Source: Komagataeibacter kakiaceti JCM 25156 (GTDB lineage: Bacteria > Pseudomonadota > Alphaproteobacteria > Acetobacterales > Acetobacteraceae). From it: a stretch of DNA of 6,517 nt. The translations under genes were made by a program, and so were the position numbers. Each line of letters opens with the position of its first letter. Within the stretch, counting starts at the first letter, position 1. Shown here in pieces: positions 1 through 6,517 of the stretch. The notes below the pieces were generated by a model that had not been told where the DNA came from, ran no database searches, and saw only the letters and a list, made by a program, of their open reading frames with translations. The DNA lies in the NCBI RefSeq assembly GCF_000613305.1, contig NZ_BAIO01000108.1:1-6517 (forward strand), in the 5' to 3' direction.

Positions 1-21
1 CCGCCGGAGATTGCCGCGTGA
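1..21 (+). CDS. C-terminal end of an upstream gene, probably the RND membrane fusion protein (MdtA-like), partial
   Basis: Seen: reading from base 1, six sense codons (Pro-Pro-Glu-Ile-Ala-Ala) run to a TGA at 19-21, and this stop overlaps the GTG start of the next gene as GTGA. The same 4-base overlap style joins the next two genes, which makes a real upstream gene plausible. Known: in mdtABC and muxABC operons the gene just before the first RND subunit encodes the periplasmic membrane fusion protein that links the pump to the outer-membrane channel. Inference: this is the tail of that adaptor. Six residues carry no family signature, so the identity rests on position only. Confidence 0.4.
   Translation, partial: PPEIAA
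6..10 (+). promoter_or_regulatory. Ribosome binding site supporting the GTG start at 18
   Basis: GGAGA lies 7 bases before the GTG at 18, a normal Shine-Dalgarno spacing. It supports GTG 18 over the next in-frame ATG at 69, which would remove the conserved RND amino end and cut into the first membrane helix. The site lies inside the last codons of the upstream frame, as expected for coupled genes in an operon. Confidence 0.55.
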
Positions 22-97
22 ACCCATCCCGCCTGTTCATTCACCGCCCGGTCGCCACCACGCTGCTCATGCTGGCCATACTGCTGGCGGGACTTCT

Positions 98-100
98 GGC
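98..100 (+). other. Frame break 1 in mdtB (one G missing)
   Basis: The frame of GTG 18 reads correctly through Leu-Leu at 93-98. The family sequence then continues in the frame whose GGC codon is 98-100, which re-uses base 98. One extra G (CTGG to CTGGG) restores [19 protein letters not shown], close to the [19 protein letters not shown] that I recall for E. coli MdtB. The break lies at residue 28, near the end of TM1. Confidence 0.88.
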
Positions 101-882
101 TACCACTTCCTGCCGGTCTCCGCCCTGCCGGAAGTGGAATACCCCACCATAACGGTGCAGACCTTCTACCCCGGCGCCAGCCCGGACGTGATGGCCACCT
201 CCGTCACCGCGCCGCTGGAAACCCAGCTTGGTGAAATGTCGGGGCTGGAGCAGATGACCTCCCGCTCCTCGGGCGGGGCGTCGGTCATTACGCTGCGCTT
301 CGGCCTGGACATGACCATGGACATTGCCGAGCAGGAGGTGCAGGCCGCGATCAATCAGGCCAACTCCCTGCTGCCGACCGACCTGCCCGCCCCCCCGGTC
401 TACGCCAAGGTCAACCCGGCGGATACGCCGGTCATGACGCTGGGCATCTCATCGGCCACCATGCCGCTGACGGAGGTGGAGGATTATGTTGACACCCGCC
501 TGGCCGAAAAGATCAGCCAGATTTCGGGTGTGGGGCTGGTGACGCTGTCCGGCGGCAACCGCAAGGCGCTGCGCGTGCGGGTGAACATTCCCAAGCTGAC
601 CTCGTTCGGCATCGACCTCGATACGCTGCGCACGACGATCGGCAATGTGAACGTCAACTCCCCCACCGGCACGTTCGATGGCCCCAGCCGCGCGACCACC
701 CTGCGCATCGACGGGCAGCTCTCCGGCCCCGAACAGCTCCTCAACCAGGTCATCGCCTACCAGAACAACGGCCCCGTGCGCATCCGCGACATCGGCACGG
801 TGGTGGAAGGCCCGGAAAACACCGAGCTGGCCGCCTGGGCCAACCGCACGCCCGCGCTGGTCATGAACGTGCAGCGCCAGCC

Positions 883-885
883 GGC
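883..885 (+). other. Frame break 2 in mdtB (one G missing)
   Basis: Upstream, the protein reads [10 protein letters not shown] up to base 883. Downstream, the family sequence resumes with GGC at 883-885 as [11 protein letters not shown]. One extra G (CCGG to CCGGG) gives VQRQPGANVIS, matching the conserved VQRQPGANIIS stretch of MdtB. Without the repair, the frame goes into Arg/Ser-rich junk and stops at 1058-1060. The GTG at 901 that opens the rest is an internal codon, not a gene start. Confidence 0.9.
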
Positions 886-2340
886 GCCAATGTCATCTCG
901 GTGGTGGACAACATCAAATACGCCCTGCCGCGCCTGCAGCAGGCGCTGCCGCCGGGCATCACCATCACGCCGCTTACCGACCGGACCACGACCATCCGCG
1001 CCTCGGTCGAGGATGTGGAGTTCGAACTGGGGCTTGCGCTGGTTCTGGTGGTGGGGGTGATTTTCGTGTTCCTGCGCAATGTGCCGGCAACGCTCATTCC
1101 CAGCCTGTCGGTGCCGCTTTCGCTGGTGGGCACGCTGGCGGTCATGTACCTGCTGGACTTCTCGCTCGATAACCTCTCGCTCATGTCACTGACCATCGCC
1201 ACCGGCTTCGTGGTGGATGACGCCATCGTCATGATCGAGAACATCGCCCGCTACATCGAAATGGGCGACAGCCGCATGGAGGCCGCGCTCAAGGGCGCGG
1301 GCGAGATCGGGTTCACCATCATCTCGCTCACCGTCTCGCTCATCGCGGTGCTGATCCCGCTGCTGTTCATGGGCGATGTGGTGGGCCGCCTGTTCCATGA
1401 ATTCGCCATGACGCTGGCGGTGACGATCATCCTCTCCGCCGTGGTCTCGCTCACGCTCGTGCCGATGATGTGCGCCCGCCTGCTGCATGAACGCAGCGAC
1501 GGCCACGACGAACCCGCATGGTCGCGCGCCGTGGAACGGTGGACCAAGGCGACGATCGCGGGGTACGGCCGCGCGCTGGACGTGGTGCTGCGCCACCAGC
1601 GGCTGACTCTGGCGGTGTTCGCCCTGACACTGGTGCTGACCGGCGTGGTGGCCGTGATCATTCCCAAGGGCTTCTTTCCCGTGCAGGATACGGGCGTGAT
1701 CCAGGGCATCTCGGTCACGGCGCAATCCACGTCCTTCACCGCCATGAAACGCCACCAGCAGGAACTGGCCGACCGGATCCTGCAGGACCCGGATGTAAGC
1801 AGCCTGTCCTCCTTCGTGGGGGTGGACGGGCAGAACGTCACCCTCAACCAGGGGCGGTTCCTCATCAACCTGAAGCCGCTGGGCACGCGCACCGCCACGG
1901 CGCGGCAGGTCGCTGACCGCCTGCGCGCGGAAACGGCCGACATCGCCGGGGCGGAACTGTATGTCCAGCCGGTGCAGGATCTCTCGCTCGACACCTCGGT
2001 CGCGGCCACGCAGTACCAGTTCCTGCTGGAAAACCCGGACTACAACCAGTTCATTACATGGGTGCCGAAATTCATCGCCCGCCTGCAGCAGGAACCGGCC
2101 CTGTCGGATGTGACGTCCGACCTGCAGGCGGCGGGGCTGGTGGCGCATGTCGATCTCGACCGCACCACGGGGGCGCGGTATTCCATCACGCCGCAGACCA
2201 TCGACAACGTCCTGTATGACAGTTTCGGCCAGCGCCAGATCTCGACCATCTTCACGCAGTCCAACCAGTACCGCGTGATTCTGGAGGCCGATCCCGCCTT
2301 CCAGCACGACATGGGCTCGCTCAACCAGATCTACCTGCCC

Positions 2341-2400
2341 GGCATCAGCGGCAACGCGGGGGAAAGCACCTCCGGCCCGACACGCGCGCCGACATCGGGG
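2341..2400 (+). other. Short Gly/Ser/Thr/Pro-rich extra loop in MdtB (residues about 776-795)
   Basis: E. coli MdtB, as I recall it, has a tight turn (about SSDGG) just before a VVPLSS strand in the carboxyl half of the second periplasmic domain. Here about 16 more residues, rich in Gly, Ser, Thr and Pro, sit between Ile-Tyr-Leu-Pro and Leu-Val-Pro-Leu. The site is the same one that carries the larger insertion in the neighbouring MdtC. By AcrB homology it is a beta-hairpin turn in or next to the docking part of the pump head; that placement is inference. Confidence 0.6.
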
Positions 2401-3191
2401 CTGGTGCCGCTGGCCGCCGTCACCAGCGTCACGCGCGATACCGCGCCGCTGCTGATCACGCATGTGGGGCAGTTCCCAGCCACCACGGTCTCGTTCAACG
2501 TAAAGCCCGGTTACGCGCTGGGCGATGCGACGGATGCGATCGAGCAGGCGGCGGCGGACATTCACCTGCCCGCCAGTTTCCAGACCGCGTTTCAGGGCAC
2601 GGCGGCGGCTTTCCGCAGTTCGCTTTCCAACGAGGCATGGCTGGTGCTGGCGGCCCTGGTGGCGGTCTATATCGTGCTGGGCATCCTGTATGAAAGTTTC
2701 GTCCATCCCATCACCATCCTGTCCACCCTGCCCTCGGCCGGGATTGGCGCGCTGCTGGCGCTGTGGGTGACGGGGGCGGGGCTGGATGTGATGGGCATCA
2801 TCGGGCTTGTGCTGCTGATCGGCATTGTCAAGAAAAACGCCATCATGATGATCGACTTCGCGCTTGAGGCCGAACGGGTGGAGGGGATGTCGCCCATCGC
2901 CTCCATCCGCCATGCCGCGCTGCTGCGTTTCCGGCCCATCCTCATGACCACGCTGGCCGCCATGCTGGCGGCGGTGCCCATGGTCATCGGCACCGGCACC
3001 GGTTCGGAACTGCGCCGCCCGCTGGGCATCGCCATCGTAGGGGGGCTGCTGGTCAGCCAGTTGCTGACGCTGTTCACCACACCGGTCATCTACCTGCTCA
3101 TGGACGGGATCAGCCAGAAACTGCGCGCACGGTTTGGCGGGGCGGATGGTGACCACGACACGGATGGCCTGCCCGGCCCGCAGGCCCCTGC

Positions 3192-3195
3192 ATGA
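3192..3195 (+). promoter_or_regulatory. ATGA stop-start overlap coupling mdtB and mdtC
   Basis: The mdtB stop TGA (3193-3195) overlaps the mdtC start ATG (3192-3194). Only a weak AGG at 3182-3184 precedes this start, 7 bases away, so mdtC translation probably depends largely on ribosomes finishing mdtB. This suits two subunits of one mixed complex. Confidence 0.7.
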
Positions 3196-5413
3196 ACCCG
3201 CTGGCCCTGTTCGTCCGCAGGCCGGTCGCCACGATCCTGCTGACCGTGGCGCTGCTGCTGGGGGGCGTGATCGGCTTTGTCACGCTGCCAGTGGCCGACC
3301 TGCCCAATATCGATTTCCCGGTCATACAGGTGCAGGCGCGGCAGGCTGGCGGCTCGCCCGAGGAAATCGCAAGCTCGGTCGCCGCCCCGCTGGAGCGCCA
3401 TCTGGGCGCGATCGCGGGGCTGACGGAAATGACCTCCCAGTCCTCCGCCAATCAGGCGCGGATCACGTTGCAGTTCTCGCTGGATCGCGACATCAACGGC
3501 GCGGCCCGCGATGTGGAGGCCGCCCTTCAGGCCGCGCATGCCGACCTGCCCACGTCGCTGCGGCAGAACCCCAGCTATTTCAAGGCCAACCCCAACGGCG
3601 CGCCGGTCATGATCCTGGCGCTGACATCCCGGACGCGCACGGCCCCGCAACTGTACGATCTGGCGTCGAACGTGCTCCAGCAGCATCTCTCCCAGATACA
3701 GGGGGTGGGGCAGGTGGAAATCGGCGGCAGTTCGCTGCCGGCGGTGCGGGTGGAGATGAACCCGCTGGCGCTGTACAAATTCGGCATCGGGTTCGAGGAC
3801 ATCCGCGCCGCCCTCGCCTCGGCCAACGCGCATACGCCCAAGGGCTTCATCGATCAGGGTGACAGCCGCTTCGTGCTCGCCACCAATGATCAGGTGCATA
3901 ACGCGCAGGCCTATCGTGACCTGATCGTGGCCTATCACGACAGCCGCCCCGTACGGCTGGCGGACGTGGCCTATGTGCGCGACAGCGTGGAGGACGTGCG
4001 CAACGCCGGGTATGTCGATGGCAGGCCCGCCGTGCTGGCCATCATCTTCGCGCAGGCCGGGGCCAACATCATCAGCACCAACGACCAGATCCGCGCCAAG
4101 CTGCCCACCCTGCGCGCGGCGCTGCCGGGAGATGTGGATCTTGGCGATCTCATGGACCGCTCCACCACCATCCGCGCGGCCCTGGCCGATACGCAGTTCA
4201 CGCTTGTCCTGTCCGTGGTGCTGGTGGTGCTGGTGGTGCTGGTGTTCCTGCATTCACCGCGCATCACCATCATCCCGGCCATCGTGGTGCCGACCTCCAT
4301 CATCACCACCTTTGGCGTGATGAAACTGATGGGGTATTCGCTGGACAACCTGTCGCTCATGGCGCTGACCATCTCCACCGGGTTCGTGGTGGATGACGCC
4401 ATCGTGGTGGTTGAAAACATCAGCCGCCACATGGAGGCGGGCATGGACCGCCTGCAGGCCACGCTGCTGGGCGCGCGTGAGGTCGCGTTCACGGTCATGT
4501 CCATTACCGTATCGCTGATCGCGGTGTTCCTGCCCATCCTGCTGCTCAGCGGCGTGGCGGGGCGCCTGTTCCATGAATTCGCCATGACGATGTCCATCAC
4601 CATCGTCATCTCCATGGTGCTTTCGCTTTCGCTGACCCCCATGATGACGGCGCACCTGCTACGCCGCCATGAGGCCACGCCATCCAAGGGGATCATGGGG
4701 CGGATCGGGCAGCGGCTGGAGCGCGCGCTCCATGCCGCCCAGCAGGGCTACGCGCAGTCGCTGGAATGGGCGATCACGCACCGGCGGCTGACCATCCTGT
4801 CCCTGCCGCTGACCATCGCCATCATGGTCGGCCTGTTCATCAAGATGCCCAAGGGCCTGTTTCCCGAATCCGATACGGGCATGTTGATGGGCCACCTGCA
4901 GGGTGACCAGTCGATCTCGTTCCAGGCCATGCAGGGCAAGATCGCCACCGTGCAGAAGGCCATCATGGCGGACCGGGACGTATCGCGCGTCATGGGGTTC
5001 ATGGGCGGGCGCGGCACGTCCAACCAGGCCAACCTGTTCGTGGTGCTCAAGGACAAGTCCCTGCGCACCGACCCGCCTGCCGTCACCATCGCGCGCATCT
5101 CGCGCCGGTTGCGCAAGATGGTGGGCGCGCAGTTCTATGCCTCCGCGCCGGGGCAGTTGCGCATTGGCGGGCGGCAGAGCAACGCGGCCTACCAGTATTC
5201 GCTCCAGTCCGATTCATCGCAGGATCTGTACAAATGGACGCCGCAGCTTGTCACCGCGCTGCAGAAACATCGTGAACTGTCCGACATTTCATCGGACGTG
5301 CTTCAGGGGGGATCGGCGCTGGACGTGGTGGTGGACCGCGATACGGCCAGCCGCCTCAACATCACGCCACAGCTCGTGTCCAATACCCTGTTCGACGCCT
5401 ATGGCCAGCGCGC

Positions 5414-5416
5414 GGC
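5414..5416 (+). other. Frame break in mdtC (one G missing)
   Basis: The frame from 3192 reads FDAYGQRA and then runs out of frame to a stop at 5454-5456. The family sequence resumes with GGC at 5414-5416 followed by [10 protein letters not shown]. One extra G (GCGG to GCGGG) gives [16 protein letters not shown], where relatives usually have GQRQVSTIY or similar. The GTG at 5450 opening the second piece is an internal Val codon, not a start. Confidence 0.88.
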
Positions 5417-5527
5417 TCGGTCATCTACAACCCGCTCAACCAGTACCGCGTGGTGATGGAGGTCGAACCGCGTTTCTGGCAGGATCCGGGCACGCTCAGG
5501 CAGGTCTGGGTCAGTGTGGCGGGGGGA

Positions 5528-5692
5528 TCGGCCGGGGGCGGCACGCAGTCCAACACCATCCGTGTGCGTACCGACACGGGCACCACCGCGTCCCAGCTCA
5601 GCGCGCAGTCGTTCCGTAACCAGATCGCCAATACGCTGGCGGGCGGCAACAGCACCTCCAGCGGGTCCGCCGTTTCAACCAGTTCGGAGGAA
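5528..5692 (+). other. Ser/Thr/Gly/Asn-rich insertion in MdtC periplasmic domain (residues about 780-834)
   Basis: Between VWVSVAGG and MVPLTLV there are about 53 residues that E. coli MdtC lacks; there, by recall, only a short NNQGKA turn joins the two strands. The insert is polar and low in complexity ([21 protein letters not shown] and similar), with a more ordinary middle ([10 protein letters not shown]). The frame and GC-rich codon use are kept across it, so it is a true in-frame insertion. Being rich in Gly and Ser with no Cys, it probably forms a flexible, surface-exposed periplasmic loop. The exact ends depend on alignment. Confidence 0.75.
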
Positions 5693-6492
5693 ATGGTGCC
5701 GCTGACACTGGTCTCGGTCCTCAGACCCGCGCTGACGGCGCTCAGCGTCAACCATGCGGGGCAGTCCGTTTCCAGCACCATCTCGTTCAACCTCGCCAAT
5801 GGCGTCTCGCTCAGTCAGGCGGTGCAGATCATCAACGAGGAAGCCGTGCGCCTGCACATGCCCGCCAATATCCAGGGCAGCTTCGCCGGGAACGCCGCGC
5901 AGTTCCAGAAGTCGGTCAATAATGAACCGCTGCTGATCCTGGCGGCGCTGGCGGCGGTGTACATGACGCTTGGCATCCTGTATGAAAGCTATGTCCACCC
6001 GCTGACCATCCTGTCCACCCTGCCCTCGGCCGGGGTGGGCGCGCTGCTGGCGCTACAGGTGTTTGGCGAGGAATTCTCGCTCATCGCCATGATCGGGGTG
6101 ATCCTGCTGATCGGCATCGTCAAGAAAAACGCGATCATGCTGGTGGATTTCGCCCTGACCGCCGAGCGCGATGAGGGACACACGCCGCTGGACGCCATCC
6201 GCACCGCCTGCCTGCTGCGCTTCCGCCCGATCATGATGACCACGTTCGCCGCCGCACTGGGGGCGCTGCCGCTCATATTCGGCCATGGCTATGGCTCGGA
6301 ACTGCGCCGCCCGCTGGGCATCGCGATCGTGGGGGGGCTGCTCGTCAGTCAGGCGCTGACGCTCTATACAACGCCGGTCGTCTATCTTTACCTCGATCGG
6401 CTCGCGATTGTCTGCCGCACATGTTTCAACCGGCTGTACGGGCGGCTGTCCCGGCGCCATCGTCTCTCCCCCCAGCAGGATTCCTGAACCGG

Positions 6493-6517
6493 ATGACCCT
6501 TTCACGCCATCCCGCAG
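6493..6517 (+). CDS. Start of a downstream gene, probably the outer-membrane channel of the pump, partial
   Basis: Seen: an ATG at 6493, five bases after the mdtC stop, opens a frame of eight codons (MTLSRHPA) that leaves the window. An AGGA at 6477-6480 lies 12 bases upstream, a somewhat long spacing for a ribosome site. The Arg/His-containing amino end could begin a signal peptide. Known: muxABC-type operons continue with a TolC/NodT-type outer-membrane factor, whereas E. coli mdtABC continues with the MFS transporter mdtD. Inference: an outer-membrane factor is the more likely product, but eight residues cannot show it. Confidence 0.35.

Larger units (their letters stand above)
18..3195 (+). 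pseudogene. mdtB: MdtB-like RND multidrug efflux permease, interrupted by two 1-base frame breaks
   Basis: Inner-membrane, proton-driven drug exporter subunit (HAE1-type RND). Joining the three frames gives about 1059 residues; E. coli MdtB has 1040. Order of parts: TM1 about 11-31, first periplasmic porter half about 32-335, TM2-TM6 about 337-485, TM7 about 529-550, second periplasmic half about 551-870, TM8-TM12 about 873-1030. The proton relay is complete: Asp401-Asp402 in a VVDDA motif (TM4), Lys940 (TM10), and Arg971 and Thr978 in an RFRPILMT motif (TM11); the last three fall on the AcrB numbers. MdtB rather than MdtC is indicated by its first place in the pair, the [15 protein letters not shown] amino end and the TLFTTPVIYLL carboxyl end. 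In E. coli, MdtB and MdtC form a mixed trimer (two B, one C) working with MdtA and TolC. As read, translation from GTG 18 shifts frame at about 98 and stops at 150-152 after 44 residues. A second break is at about 883. Sequence on both sides of each break is family-like, so sequencing error is more likely than decay. A short extra loop lies at residues 776-795. Confidence 0.9.
3192..6487 (+). pseudogene. mdtC: MdtC-like RND multidrug efflux permease, interrupted by one 1-base frame break
   Basis: Second inner-membrane subunit of the exporter. Joining the two frames gives about 1098 residues against 1025 in E. coli MdtC. TM1 is about 9-28, the first periplasmic half runs to about 335, TM2-TM6 follow, TM7 is about 531-552, the second periplasmic half runs to about 910, and TM8-TM12 end near 1070. 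The proton relay is complete: Asp401-Asp402 (TM4), Lys979 (TM10), Arg1010 and Thr1017 (TM11). MdtC is indicated by DRDINGAARDV and GGSSLPAVRV in the first porter half, by [10 protein letters not shown], and by [10 protein letters not shown] near the end. The ATG at 3192 puts the conserved ALFVRRPVATILL just behind the start. As read, the protein is cut at 754 residues by a frame break at about 5414 (residue 742), its last 13 residues being out of frame; the rest stays open to TGA 6485-6487. The extra length is mostly a 50-55 residue polar insertion at 780-834. In E. coli the C subunit is thought to handle drug binding while B supplies proton-driven movement; applying that here is inference. 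Confidence 0.9.

Noticed and set aside
96..886. Programmed -1 ribosomal frameshifting at the breaks in mdtB
   Set aside because: The direction would fit, but there is no X-XXY-YYZ slippery heptamer at either site (nor at 5414). RND permeases are not known to use recoding, and three such events in one operon would be unlikely.
1186..3156. Very long minus-strand open frame (656 codons) opposite mdtB
   Set aside because: It lies wholly opposite a well-matched pump gene. Its His/Arg/Gln-rich, low-complexity product is typical of antisense frames in GC-rich DNA. No family is recognisable and no clear ribosome site was noted.
901..3195. A separate 764-residue pump gene starting at GTG 901
   Set aside because: The protein before it in the neighbouring frame is the missing amino part of the same subunit. 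The GTG is an internal Val codon, and a start there would remove TM1 and most of the first porter half.
3134..3862. Plus-strand open frame of 242 codons spanning the mdtB-mdtC junction
   Set aside because: It is out of frame with both genes, and its Arg/Gly/Ala-rich composition is that of a GC-rich shadow frame.
3090..4253. Minus-strand open frame of 387 codons with a His/Gln-rich start, opposite mdtC
   Set aside because: It is a shadow of mdtC. The His/Gln repeats are the reverse of the Val/Leu-rich TM2 codons, not a metal-binding protein.
5450..6487. A separate small RND half-protein starting at GTG 5450
   Set aside because: It is the carboxyl part of MdtC after a one-base frame break; the conserved NQYRVVMEV stretch runs straight through the supposed start.
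6053..6505. Minus-strand open frame of 150 codons at the end of the window
   Set aside because: It lies opposite the conserved TM10-TM12 region of MdtC, and its Gln/Asp/Arg-rich product resembles the other shadow frames.
6485..6517. Terminator after mdtC
   Set aside because: No GC-rich hairpin followed by a T run is visible, and a new start codon follows within five bases, which suggests the transcript continues.

Overview
The window holds the core of one multidrug efflux operon and little else. Two long, tandem, plus-strand genes encode the inner-membrane pump subunits of a tripartite RND (resistance-nodulation-division, HAE1 class) exporter of the MdtABC/MuxABC type. The DNA is very GC-rich, with strong G/C bias at third codon positions, which suggests a proteobacterium. 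An acetic acid bacterium (Acetobacteraceae, for example Komagataeibacter or Gluconacetobacter) is my best guess, but it rests on composition and general resemblance only.

Layout. Bases 1-21 are the last codons of an upstream frame, probably the membrane fusion protein (MdtA), whose stop overlaps the next start in a GTGA. Bases 18-3195 are the mdtB homologue. Its stop overlaps the next start in an ATGA at 3192-3195. Bases 3192-6487 are the mdtC homologue. Five bases later an ATG at 6493 opens a frame that leaves the window, probably the outer-membrane channel gene. There is no non-coding stretch longer than about 5 bases after position 18, so the promoter and terminator lie outside.

How the parts work together. 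By family knowledge, MdtB and MdtC form a mixed trimer in the inner membrane. It uses the proton gradient to pull toxic compounds from the periplasm or outer leaflet, and a membrane fusion protein joins it to a TolC-like channel. Both subunits here keep the full proton-relay set (Asp-Asp in TM4, Lys in TM10, Arg and Thr in TM11).

The main oddity is that neither gene is open as read. mdtB has two frame breaks (about 98 and 883) and mdtC has one (about 5414). Each is repaired by one extra G in a GG-C context, and the protein on both sides of each break matches the family closely. Three identical-type lesions in otherwise well-preserved genes point to consensus sequencing errors in short G runs more than to gene decay, but the sequence alone cannot settle this. 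The second oddity is a Ser/Thr/Gly/Asn-rich insertion of about 50 residues in the second periplasmic domain of MdtC, with a shorter insertion at the same place in MdtB. I see no novel defence, mobile or RNA system.
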